Positions 1 through 6,331 of a DNA stretch of 15,971 nt are shown in pieces. Position 1 is the stretch's first letter, and every line of letters starts with the position of its first letter. The DNA is taken from positions 1 through 15,971 of the forward strand of contig JAFOML010000047.1 in assembly GCA_017425345.1 (NCBI GenBank), written 5' to 3'. The translations under genes and the position numbers were made by a program. A model generated the notes under the pieces. The model did no database searches and was not told where the DNA came from. It saw only the letters and a list, made by a program, of their open reading frames with translations. Source of the DNA: Eubacterium sp. (GTDB lineage: Bacteria > Bacillota_A > Clostridia > Peptostreptococcales > Anaerovoracaceae).

Positions 1-140
1 CGGGTTCCATTTCCGACTTTCAGTGGTGGGTTATAATCCCCCACTGAAACCCGGAGGAGCTGAAGCTCCCGGCGCCCGTTGCAGTCGTTCGCTACGTCCT
101 TGACGTGCGAGCACGCCAGGAGCTACGCTCCGACTTAAAT
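1..140. repeat. Structured interspersed repeat, copy 1 (left edge cut by window)
   Basis: This copy matches 4019-4158 with three mismatches over 140 bases. Its last 103 bases (38-140) are identical to 4159-4261. It contains an imperfect hairpin (TTTCAGTGG at about 19-27 pairing with CCACTGAAA at 41-49), a GGAGCT/AGCTCC hairpin, ACGTC/GACGT and CGTGC/GCACG stems that compete for the same bases, and a terminal GGAGC-TAC-GCTCC hairpin followed by the 9-base tail GACTTAAAT. Copies 2 and 3 lie in the same orientation 4 kb away. Near-identity of non-coding copies suggests recent spread or gene conversion. The layout resembles a right end of an IS200/IS605-type element, but that is inference because no transposase is visible. 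Confidence 0.9.
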
Positions 141-197
141 TCGTGCGCGGCGCAGGGAAGAGTGCATTTTAGTGAATGAAAAGGTGAGTGAAGTAAA

Positions 198-737
198 ATG
201 AAGAAACAGTATTTTGCGATTATCATCACCATACTGGCGGTGCTTCTGGTACGCGTTTTTTTTGTTATACCAAACACGCCTGAGTCGCTGGATGCGCTTT
301 TGGAGTTCGAGCCTTTGAGTGGCTATGAGACATCAGAGGAGAATTGCTATTCCTTTGAACGGGGAGACAAGACGTACGAGGATATCATCGTCAGGAAATG
401 TTATTACGAAAAGAATGGGGACGGATTATTTTCTGTTTCGATCGGCGCATATAAGGATAAGGATGTTCTCACAGGCTGCAGGAGCAATTATGATAGAAGC
501 TGGCTGAATACGTGGACGAAAAAGAGGACCGTTTCCGATGCTGATGGCCGTACAGTTCACGTCGGGATGACCGGGATGGACGATTTTGACAGCGTGGTAC
601 TCCGCGGCTGGCTCGAAGACGGTGATTACCTCTACGAGTTTTCCATGAGCAATGGAGATGATTTCCTGACCAAAAAGCAGGAAAAAGCGTTCTTTCAAAT
701 GATCGAAACCGTAAAGAAGCCCGCGCCGTCCAATTGA
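198..737 (+). CDS. Small membrane-anchored extracytoplasmic protein of unknown function
   Basis: I do not recognise this 179-residue protein. Residues 4-24 form one hydrophobic segment after a short MKK start, with no lipobox cysteine, so a membrane anchor or uncleaved signal with the rest outside the cell is likely. The remainder is polar and acidic, with three cysteines (50, 68, 94) and an aromatic-rich, probably beta-containing pattern. A GGTGAG-like ribosome site lies about 9 bases before the ATG. The next gene starts about 100 bases downstream behind its own promoter. Just after the membrane segment both proteins carry a short similar stretch (FV-P-x-E-x-L-x-LL-F). This may reflect distant relatedness or a shared anchor. 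It begins 57 bases after the end of repeat copy 1. I could not identify a clear promoter of its own. Confidence 0.8.
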   Translation: MKKQYFAIIITILAVLLVRVFFVIPNTPESLDALLEFEPLSGYETSEENCYSFERGDKTYEDIIVRKCYYEKNGDGLFSVSIGAYKDKDVLTGCRSNYDRSWLNTWTKKRTVSDADGRTVHVGMTGMDDFDSVVLRGWLEDGDYLYEFSMSNGDDFLTKKQEKAFFQMIETVKKPAPSN

Positions 738-746
738 GAAACCCCC

Positions 747-775
747 TTGCAACCCGAAACGACATAGGGTATCAT
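747..775 (+). promoter_or_regulatory. Sigma-A-like promoter of the 838-3083 two-gene unit
   Basis: TTGCAA (747-752), a 17-base spacer and TATCAT (770-775) lie between the small membrane protein and the next gene. The predicted start of transcription is near 782. Just after it sits an inverted repeat CCGGAT (785-790)/ATCCGG (801-806), followed seven bases later by six T. This could act as a weak leader terminator or simply be a 5' stem. Activity is inferred from the match and spacing only. Confidence 0.6.
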
Positions 776-837
776 GGTATAGCACCGGATTATGGAATAT
801 ATCCGGAAATCGCTTTTTTCAGGAGAATAACCAATCA

Positions 838-1920
838 ATGGAGAAGGGTTCCAGACGAAAACTGAATGCTGCCGGAAAGAGGAAACTACTGATCGCAGGA
901 CTGCTGGCGGTCTTTCTTATTTTCCTCTATTTGATCGTGTTCGTTCCGCGTGATGCGGAGGACCTCCTCACGTTCGGGAAAATGCGGCTGGAAGAGATCG
1001 AGAATTACCATATCCATCTGTCCATTCAGGAGGATGACGTCTTTACAGCCAAGGATATCAAGGCCCTGAAGCAGTTCGGCGACGATAAGGTGACGATCCC
1101 GGTCTCCTGGGAAAAGGATCTGTATCACACCGGGGAAGGGGAGCTGATCACCTGCAGCTGCCACTATCAGTTCAACGAGAAAAAGGCAGGTTTCCGGCAA
1201 GGCCTTCTGAAGGAAAAGAGTCAGGAGTATCTGCTTGCGGATAAACAGTTCGTGGCCGCCGTTGAGACGGATACCGCGCCGTCTTCTCTGAGCGGAATCG
1301 ACCTTTTGCGCCTGCTTTCCGTGAAAAAAGCCGGGATGCGTGCAGCCGGCAGCACTTACCGCATGACCGTAAAGAGCAGTGATGCGGAAGACGTGCTTGA
1401 AGAAGTACTTGGAATTACGCCGAAAGAGAACAGCAAACTGGTCTTCACCTTTGACCGGATGACACATATGCTGCAGTCGATTTCCGGAAAAGGAATTCGA
1501 ACCAGAAAAAGAACCATCGATTTCACCCTGACACTCACACCGGACGACGAGGCCTGCGAGGATGCGATCGCAGAAGCATCGGCGAAGACGGTCAGCGCGC
1601 CGGAAAAGAAAAAGAAACCGGCTGACGGAACATGGGAGCTGAGGTCGCCGGGTGATGGGAGCGAGGGGGCTGAAGGTTTTGTAGTTGGCGAAGATATCCC
1701 GGCAGGCACCTACACCATCACGCCAAAGAAAGGCCGCGGCATCATCCTCGGCGTCAGCGGCAGAAGCGGTGCCAGGCTGTTCCGCTACGCCTATGGCTAC
1801 GACTATTTCCGGATCGACGACATGTCAAAAGAGGAAACTAAGAAGCATACGCTGAAGAAGGGCGACCGGATCGTGCTGTCCGGGCGGAAGATGACAGTGG
1901 TCTTTAGGAGGGACGTATGA
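838..1920 (+). CDS. Membrane-anchored protein with C-terminal VGxDIPAGTY-type domain
   Basis: This is a 360-residue protein with a basic N-terminus and one hydrophobic segment at about residues 17-36, so most of it is predicted to face outside. Residues 40-250 are a soluble region I do not recognise. A Lys/Pro-rich linker lies at about 252-262. The C-terminal 80 residues (about 280-360) carry VGEDIPAGTYTI, a later FRIDDM and an ending LKKGDRIVLSGRKMTVVF. This resembles a small beta domain that recurs in secreted and lipid-anchored proteins of Firmicutes, with a VGxDIPAGxY signature; its ligand is unknown. The ATG has AGGAG 12 bases upstream, a rather long spacing. Its stop overlaps the next start as ATGA, so the two genes are translationally coupled. 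An envelope or cell-surface role is inferred from location only. Confidence 0.8.
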   Translation: MEKGSRRKLNAAGKRKLLIAGLLAVFLIFLYLIVFVPRDAEDLLTFGKMRLEEIENYHIHLSIQEDDVFTAKDIKALKQFGDDKVTIPVSWEKDLYHTGEGELITCSCHYQFNEKKAGFRQGLLKEKSQEYLLADKQFVAAVETDTAPSSLSGIDLLRLLSVKKAGMRAAGSTYRMTVKSSDAEDVLEEVLGITPKENSKLVFTFDRMTHMLQSISGKGIRTRKRTIDFTLTLTPDDEACEDAIAEASAKTVSAPEKKKKPADGTWELRSPGDGSEGAEGFVVGEDIPAGTYTITPKKGRGIILGVSGRSGARLFRYAYGYDYFRIDDMSKEETKKHTLKKGDRIVLSGRKMTVVFRRDV

Positions 1921-3083
1921 CAAAATCTAGAAAATGGACCCCGATCTGCGTCCTGCTTGCCGTGATCGCGCTCTGGCTCATAATGCCGGCGGAGGCCGAT
2001 GCAGCCGTAGAGCACATCTACCAGAGCAGTCCTGCGCTTCAGCCATTCACGTTTTCCGGCTTCAGCGTGGTCAATAACGCCAATGTAACGATCAGCTATT
2101 CCTACAGCGGAACGAGCCGGCAGGATTACGACAGCGTGACGGACGATCCGAAGATGAAATTCCGTTCGCTTGTATACACGCCGGAGATCCCGAATCCGCA
2201 GTGCATCACCGTGGATCCCGCAGGAAAGACGGCCTGGATCATGTCTTCCTACAAGGGCGGTTCCGATAATGCCAGGACTGGACGGATCTACCGGGTCGAC
2301 ATCGGAAAGTACTGGGGGAAGGAAGCGAAGGGCGATCGGAACGGCTCTGTCAAAGCGGGACCGACGATCGTGACCGGACACGGACAGACGCTTTCCTATA
2401 ACCCCGTGACCAAAGAACTCTGGTATGTGCGGGAGGTCAATGCGAGACGTACGACCTTCGTGCAGGTAGATCCGAAGAGCCTGAACGTGGTCAAGGAGAT
2501 ACACTGCAATTTCTCAACATCTACGAGCACACCGCCTGCGTTCCTGTTCGATATTCACGGAAATGCCTGGATGTACATCCGAAGCGCCGGCGGAAAGAGT
2601 GTTCCGAGGAACGCGCTTCGGTTCTATAAAGGAAAGATCGAAGACGATCATGTTTCGTTCACGATGCTGATGCAGGGGCTCCGGTATCCGCCGGGAATGG
2701 GCTGCCAGGGATTCGGATATGATCCGTATCACGACCTGCTGTACGTATGCTCGGATGGGCAGATGATCGGTGTGCCGGCCGGGAAGCTCTGCCTTGGTTC
2801 CGCGACCGCAGAAGATGTCAGGACCGTACGCTTTACCAGAAGTCCTGCGCGTGAGTTTGAGGGGATCGCGTTTTCGGAAGAGGGATGCGCGTTCTTTGTG
2901 ACTAACAAGAGCTCGGAGATTATGCGAGATGAGGTCAGCTACAAGGAAGCGGTGAAGGAGCGGAAGCGCGTGAACCGCGTCAAGGCGAAGTATAAGAAAG
3001 ATAAAGAAGCGCTGAAAGAGAAGGAAGAAGCCGGGCTTGAGGAGCTGGTTCTTGAGCAGATCGGTGATACGCTTTCAGAGTAA
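1917..3083 (+). CDS. Secreted beta-propeller-like protein, possibly helveticin J-like
   Basis: The 388-residue product begins with a clear signal peptide: basic residues, a hydrophobic core at about 10-24, then AEADAA with a likely cut after residue 30. The body has repeated short strands of the kind seen in propellers, for example GRIYRVDIGKY, GHGQTLSYNPVTKELWYV, FGYDPYHDLLYV and FEGIAFSEEGCAFFVTN. The GHGQT...YNP...LWYV block reminds me of helveticin J-family proteins, a group named after a class III bacteriocin but widespread as secreted proteins of unclear role. That assignment is tentative. The C-terminal 50 residues are highly charged (Lys/Glu-rich) and likely helical or coiled-coil, which is odd for a propeller. 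The ATG overlaps the upstream stop by 4 bases, with AGGAGG just before it. A strong terminator follows the stop at once. Confidence 0.75.
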   Translation: MTKSRKWTPICVLLAVIALWLIMPAEADAAVEHIYQSSPALQPFTFSGFSVVNNANVTISYSYSGTSRQDYDSVTDDPKMKFRSLVYTPEIPNPQCITVDPAGKTAWIMSSYKGGSDNARTGRIYRVDIGKYWGKEAKGDRNGSVKAGPTIVTGHGQTLSYNPVTKELWYVREVNARRTTFVQVDPKSLNVVKEIHCNFSTSTSTPPAFLFDIHGNAWMYIRSAGGKSVPRNALRFYKGKIEDDHVSFTMLMQGLRYPPGMGCQGFGYDPYHDLLYVCSDGQMIGVPAGKLCLGSATAEDVRTVRFTRSPAREFEGIAFSEEGCAFFVTNKSSEIMRDEVSYKEAVKERKRVNRVKAKYKKDKEALKEKEEAGLEELVLEQIGDTLSE

Positions 3084-3085
3084 AC

Positions 3086-3118
3086 AACAAGGGGCTGCAT
3101 GCCCCTTGTTTTCGTTTT
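3086..3118 (+). terminator. Rho-independent terminator after the envelope gene unit
   Basis: A 10-bp perfect stem (AACAAGGGGC/GCCCCTTGTT) with a 5-base loop is followed by a TTCGTTTT tract. It begins three bases after the stop codon of the propeller-like gene. The BFD gene converges on it from the other side and could use the same stem, although its T-tract on that strand is poor. Confidence 0.88.
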
Positions 3119-3127
3119 AGCCGGCAA

Positions 3128-3322
3128 TCATACCTCTGCCGCCAGCTCATCCAGAACCATCTGGAGATCTTCGCGGCAGCCGCCGCACTTCTTTCCGATA
3201 TTCATCTGCTCGCAGAGATCCTTCATATCAGCGACCTCGTGTGAGCGGATATAGTCTTCCACCTCACCGCGGGTCGTCTTGCAGCATAGGCAGATCACAT
3301 AATCTCGAGATTGTTTATCCAT
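3128..3322 (-). CDS. BFD-like [2Fe-2S]-binding protein
   Basis: This 64-residue protein matches the bacterioferritin-associated ferredoxin (BFD) type fold. Cysteines 11 and 13 (CLC) and 46 and 49 (CGGC) give the C-x-C...C-x2-C pattern with about 32 residues between pairs, which binds one [2Fe-2S] cluster. Two further cysteines are at 14 and 37. BFD proteins pass electrons to bacterioferritin to release iron, and the same domain occurs in other redox proteins and assembly factors. No ferritin gene is nearby, so the partner is unknown. I chose the internal ATG at 3322 because GGGAGGAG lies six bases upstream and the family begins just before the first cysteine pair. An earlier in-frame ATG would add 29 residues unlike the family and would start upstream of the likely promoter. 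Confidence 0.88.
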   Translation of the reverse strand: MDKQSRDYVICLCCKTTRGEVEDYIRSHEVADMKDLCEQMNIGKKCGGCREDLQMVLDELAAEV

Positions 3323-3344
3323 GGTATTCTCCTCCCTTTTGGTT

Positions 3345-3350
3345 ATTATA
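3345..3350 (-). promoter_or_regulatory. Likely -10 element of the BFD-like gene
   Basis: On the minus strand this reads TATAAT, about 23 bases before the start codon at 3322. No convincing -35 lies 17 bases further up. It stands back to back with the plus-strand promoter at 3393-3401, so the two genes share a compact divergent control region. Confidence 0.5.
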
Positions 3351-3392
3351 TCATAATGAAGAGGAAAATACAGGATCAGAAACCGCTTTCTG

Positions 3393-3401
3393 TGGTATAA
3401 T
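3393..3401 (+). promoter_or_regulatory. Extended -10 promoter of the tRNA-editing gene
   Basis: TGGTATAAT gives a perfect TATAAT with the TGn extension, which usually makes up for a poor -35. The start codon is about 43 bases downstream. Confidence 0.6.
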
Positions 3402-3443
3402 GGATTCACAAAACCGTGTTATTAAAAAGAGGAGTTTTCAGCA

Positions 3444-3962
3444 ATGGATCAGGCAGCATATAATGAGCAGCAGTTCTATCAGAGACTTTCTGAACTGGGG
3501 ATTACAGATTATATCGTGCGGGAGCACGAGGCTTTGTTCTCCGCCAACCAGGAAGGCGCTGAGGAGTTCATGTTCCCGGGACTGAACATGAAGAACCTTC
3601 TGATTAAAGACAAAAAGACCGAGGAATACTTTCTCCTCATGCTGGAGGATCATCGGCGCATGGATCAGAAGCACTTTAAAGCGCTTACCGGATGGCATAA
3701 GAACCGCTTTGCCACCGCAGAGGAACTCTGGGATCTGATGAAGATCACACCGGGTTCCGTCACACCGTACTGCCTGTTCAACGACACGGAGAAGCGAATC
3801 ACGGCCGTCGTCGGAAATGAGGTGGTGATCGCACCGGAGGATGAGTGGATCAACTTCCATCCATGCCGGAACACCGCGACGATCTCGCTGAGGAAGAGGG
3901 ATTTTCTGCGCGTGCTGCGCTCCTATGGCAATCAGGTGATCCTGGAGGAGTCCCCAGACTAG
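3444..3962 (+). CDS. YbaK/PrdX-type aminoacyl-tRNA editing protein (Ala-tRNA(Pro) deacylase family)
   Basis: The 172-residue protein belongs to the YbaK/prolyl-tRNA synthetase-associated domain family. The marks are KNLLIKDKK at about 50-58, TPGSVTPYCLFND at 102-114 and FHPCRNTATISL at 138-149, in the family order, and the length fits a single-domain free-standing member (about 160-170). PrdX/ProXp-ala proteins remove alanine wrongly attached to tRNA(Pro), acting in trans to prolyl-tRNA synthetase; other members act on Cys-tRNA(Pro). The PrdX-like motif order favours alanine, but specificity cannot be proven here. The Cys in FHPC and PYC stands where small or other residues are common, so substrate use may differ. 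GAGGAG lies 9 bases before the ATG. It is transcribed alone, with the structured repeat starting 24 bases after its stop. Confidence 0.85.
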   Translation: MDQAAYNEQQFYQRLSELGITDYIVREHEALFSANQEGAEEFMFPGLNMKNLLIKDKKTEEYFLLMLEDHRRMDQKHFKALTGWHKNRFATAEELWDLMKITPGSVTPYCLFNDTEKRITAVVGNEVVIAPEDEWINFHPCRNTATISLRKRDFLRVLRSYGNQVILEESPD

Positions 3963-3985
3963 GTTTTGTTTAGGAGGAGCGATAA

Positions 3986-4158
3986 CGGGCGCCGGATGTC
4001 CCCCGCCTCTATAGGCGGCGGGTTCCATTTCCGGCTTTCAGTGGTGGGTTATAATCCCCCACTGAAACCCGGAGGAGCTGAAGCTCCCGGCGCCCGCTGC
4101 AGTCATTCGCTACGTCCTTGACGTGCGAGCACGCCAGGAGCTACGCTCCGACTTAAAT
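3986..4158. repeat. Structured repeat, copy 2 with complete 5' part
   Basis: Bases 4019-4158 match copy 1, and this copy also shows the 5' part missing there. CGGGCGCCG (3986-3994) can pair with CGGCGCCCG (4088-4096) to close a multibranch fold. Inside are CCGCCT-CTAT-AGGCGG (4003-4018), TTTCAGTGG pairing with CCACTGAAA (about 4037-4069) around TTATAA, and GGAGCT-GA-AGCTCC (4074-4087). The 3' arm has ACGTC/GACGT, then GGAGC-TAC-GCTCC (4137-4149) and the tail GACTTAAAT. It differs from copy 3 at two bases within the shared 103. Such order looks like a folded RNA or a single-strand DNA substrate of a Y1 transposase. The identity of the parent element is not proven. Confidence 0.88.
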
Positions 4159-4261
4159 CCCCCACTGAAACCCGGAGGAGCTGAAGCTCCCGGCGCCCGT
4201 TGCAGTCGTTCGCTACGTCCTTGACGTGCGAGCACGCCAGGAGCTACGCTCCGACTTAAAT
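4159..4261. repeat. Structured repeat, copy 3 (103-bp tandem unit)
   Basis: It directly abuts copy 2 and repeats only the last 103 bases, from CCCCCACTGAAA to GACTTAAAT. It is identical to 38-140 of copy 1. Both copy 2 and copy 3 units are preceded by AAT, so the exact duplication point is ambiguous by three bases. It lacks the 5' half of the large hairpin and the closing stem, so alone it can form only the GGAGCT hairpin and the 3' stems. Confidence 0.9.
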
Positions 4262-4262
4262 G

Positions 4263-4302
4263 AAAAACGAAAGTGGCCGATGCGTGATGCATGCGGCCAC
4301 TT
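4263..4302 (-). terminator. Terminator of the CoA-transferase gene
   Basis: AAGTGGCC (4271-4278) and GGCCACTT (4295-4302) form an 8-bp stem with further ATGC/GCAT pairing in the loop. On the minus strand the stem is followed by TCGTTTTTC. It lies about 10 bases after the stop codon. On the plus strand GTTTT follows, so it may also stop transcription coming out of the repeats. Confidence 0.8.
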
Positions 4303-4312
4303 GTTTTAACTG

Positions 4313-5827
4313 TTATTCTGCTTTCATGCTTCCGGTTTCCATCGCTCTTACGTGCCAGGAGAATGCTTCTGACAGGATGTGCGGCGTCTGAAGCTTGCTC
4401 TGCTTGCAGGCGCGTTCGAAGTAATCCATCAGCTGATCTCTGTAATCCGGATGCGCGCAGTTGTTGATGATCGCGACAGCGCGCTGCTTCGGCGTCAGTC
4501 CGCGGAGATCCGCATATCCCTGCTCGGTCACGATGACCTGCACGTCGTGCTCTGTGTGATCGATGTGGGAGCAGAACGGAACGATCGAGGAGATCGCGCC
4601 GCCCTTGGCGATGGATACGGTGGAGAATATCGTGATCCCCGCATTCCGCGAGAAGTCGCCGGATCCTCCGATTCCGTTCATCATGCCGCTGCCGTTTACG
4701 TGCGTGGAGTTGACGTTTCCGTAGATGTCACATTCCAGCGCGGTGTTCATGGAGATGACACCGAGACGGCGGATGACTTCCGGGTTATTGCTGATGTCCT
4801 GCGGACGGAAGACGAGCTTGCCGCGGTACAGGTCGCATTCCTGATCGAAACGCTCCTTCATCTCCGGAGACGGTGTGATCGCTGTGGTGGAAGCGCAGGT
4901 GACCTTTCCGGCCTTGATCAGCTCCAGCATGGAGTCCTGTACGACTTCCGTAAAGCAGGTCAGATCATGGAAATCGGAATCCAGAAGACCGTACAGTACG
5001 GCATTCGCTACGCTGCCTACGCCGGACTGGATCGGAAGAAGGGTGTCGGTCAGACGGCCTGCCTTGACCTCCCCGTGCAGGAAGTCGATGATGTGTCCCG
5101 CGATCGCCTTGGAATCGTCGGAGACTGCTGCAAGAGAGCGGAGTCCGTCCTGAATGTCTGTGATGACGATTGCCGCGATCTTATCCCAGCCGCACTCCAT
5201 GTACGGTTTGCCGATGCGGTCGCTTGCTTTCTCGATCGCGATCGGTTTTCTGTGCGGTGGATTGTCCAGGATGATGCAGTCGTGCATGCCTTCCAGGCCG
5301 ATTGGCTGCAGCATGTTCAGTTCGACGATGACCTTGTCCGCCTGACGGATGAAGGTCGGAGTGTTGCCGACCGAGGTGGTCGGAACAATGCTTCCATCCT
5401 CGTTGATCGCCAGCGCTTCTACGATCGCAACGTCAACCTTCGGCATGATGCCGTAGTTGACGAACTGCGCAGACTGCGAAAGGTGCATGTCCACGTAGTC
5501 GCAGGTTCCGTTATTGACAGCCTGACGGAATACCTTGTTCGTCATGTATGGCATGCGGTATTTCAGGATGCCGGCTTCCGTCAGCTCTGTGTCGATCTCC
5601 GGGCCAAGAGACGCGCCGGAGTATACCGAAACCTGGAGTTTTTCCCCGCGCTTTCCGCGTTCTGCGAGAGCGTGCGGCACTGCCTTGGGATATCCGGATG
5701 CCGTGAATCCGCTGACGCCGATCACCATTCCGTCCTTGATCATCGCTGCAGCTTCTTCTGCGGACATGATCTTAGCTTCACCTTTACTGCTTCTTAATCT
5801 TTCTTTTATTTTCGCATCAAGTACCAT
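4313..5827 (-). CDS. Acetyl-CoA hydrolase / succinyl-CoA:acetate CoA-transferase family protein
   Basis: The 504-residue protein is a full-length member of the acetyl-CoA hydrolase/CoA-transferase family of the Cat1, AarC and YgfH type. Visible marks are GVSGFTASGYPKAVP (37-51), QSGVGSVANAV (267-277), FTEVVQD with the likely catalytic Glu294, GNVNSTHVNGSGMMNGIGGSGDFSRNAG (370-397) and VTEQGYADLRG (433-443). These enzymes move CoA between acids through a glutamyl-CoA thioester; Glu294 has the same number as the catalytic Glu of AarC. The GNVNSTHV...GIGGSGDF block favours succinyl-CoA:acetate transfer over butyryl-CoA:acetate transfer, but other acyl donors remain possible. It is cytoplasmic, probably in fermentative acid or CoA recycling. 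GGGAGGG lies about 8 bases before the ATG, and the gene has its own promoter and terminator. Confidence 0.93.
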   Translation of the reverse strand: MVLDAKIKERLRSSKGEAKIMSAEEAAAMIKDGMVIGVSGFTASGYPKAVPHALAERGKRGEKLQVSVYSGASLGPEIDTELTEAGILKYRMPYMTNKVFRQAVNNGTCDYVDMHLSQSAQFVNYGIMPKVDVAIVEALAINEDGSIVPTTSVGNTPTFIRQADKVIVELNMLQPIGLEGMHDCIILDNPPHRKPIAIEKASDRIGKPYMECGWDKIAAIVITDIQDGLRSLAAVSDDSKAIAGHIIDFLHGEVKAGRLTDTLLPIQSGVGSVANAVLYGLLDSDFHDLTCFTEVVQDSMLELIKAGKVTCASTTAITPSPEMKERFDQECDLYRGKLVFRPQDISNNPEVIRRLGVISMNTALECDIYGNVNSTHVNGSGMMNGIGGSGDFSRNAGITIFSTVSIAKGGAISSIVPFCSHIDHTEHDVQVIVTEQGYADLRGLTPKQRAVAIINNCAHPDYRDQLMDYFERACKQSKLQTPHILSEAFSWHVRAMETGSMKAE

Positions 5828-5869
5828 TCTGTTCCCTCCCGGAAAAATACTGTGTCGTAAATCAAACTC

Positions 5870-5898
5870 ATGATAGCATTATTCGAAAACGGTGGCAA
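5870..5898 (-). promoter_or_regulatory. Sigma-A-like promoter of the CoA-transferase gene
   Basis: On the minus strand this is TTGCCA, a 17-base spacer and TATCAT. It lies about 45 bases upstream of the start codon and downstream of the spoVG terminator, so the gene is transcribed alone. Confidence 0.7.
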
Positions 5899-5922
5899 CC
5901 GCAAGGACAATTCTTAAACAAT

Positions 5923-5966
5923 AATGCAAAAACAAAAGAAGCAGCTGCGCGTGCAGCCGCTCTTTT
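5923..5966 (-). terminator. Terminator of spoVG
   Basis: On the minus strand AAAAGAGCGGCTGC pairs with GCAGCTGCTTCTTTT (14 bp with one bulged T and one G-T pair) around a 4-base loop and runs into TTTTGTTTTTGC. It starts about 60 bases after the spoVG stop. Confidence 0.82.
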
Positions 5967-6027
5967 GTCTTGTTAATTACTGTGAAAGGGAATACAACGT
6001 CGTTGTATACGTCCCGTCAGCGCTTGA

Positions 6028-6306
6028 TTAGCCTTCCTCGTTGTCCTGTTCTGCCAACAGTTTGTCATACTCTTCGAAAATGGCATCCTTGATGCGGTTT
6101 CTGGTCTCTGAAGTAAGCGGGTGAGCTATGTCCCTGAAATCGCCTTCTCCCATTTTCCGGCTTGGCATTGCTATGAAGAGCCCGTTCTGTCCATCTATGA
6201 TCTTGATGTCGTGAACGACAAATTCATCATCAAAGGTAACCGAGACGATGGCCTTCATTTTTCCTTCGGCAGTAACTTTACGAATTCTTACATCTGTAAT
6301 TCTCAT
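6028..6306 (-). CDS. spoVG: Septation/sporulation regulator SpoVG
   Basis: The 92-residue protein is a typical Spo[13 protein letters not shown] at the start, then a central [21 protein letters not shown] and [16 protein letters not shown], the family's most conserved parts. SpoVG is a small RNA- and DNA-binding protein that affects septation, capsule and gene expression. In Bacillus it is under the sporulation sigma-H and the gene lies near pth and mfd, as here. I chose the ATG at 6306 because AAGGTGG lies six bases upstream and the family starts exactly there. An in-frame start 14 codons earlier would fall inside the leader hairpin. It is divergent from murC and has its own promoter and terminator. 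Confidence 0.95.
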   Translation of the reverse strand: MRITDVRIRKVTAEGKMKAIVSVTFDDEFVVHDIKIIDGQNGLFIAMPSRKMGEGDFRDIAHPLTSETRNRIKDAIFEEYDKLLAEQDNEEG

Positions 6307-6331
6307 AACGGACCACCTTCCTGGCATATGT

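Noticed and set aside
1..140. Repeats as a CRISPR array or a tRNA/rRNA remnant
   Set aside because: There are no regular unique spacers, the unit is 103 bases long with only one tandem junction, and no tRNA or rRNA features are visible.
92..277. Minus-strand small reading frame sharing its C-terminus with one at 4110-4292
   Set aside because: The shared end is only the repeat read backwards. Neither frame has a ribosome site, and each N-terminal part is unrelated flank sequence.
3996..4121. Short plus-strand frame (about 41 codons) inside repeat copy 2, with AGGAGG upstream
   Set aside because: The AGGAGG is about 18 bases away, too far to serve this ATG, and the frame is made wholly of hairpin sequence with Pro/Gly-rich content.
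4379..5797. Long plus-strand open frame of 472 codons opposite the CoA-transferase gene
   Set aside because: It is the shadow of a clear full-length enzyme gene on the minus strand. Its protein is Asp/Arg/Val-rich in the way antisense frames are and has no family motifs.
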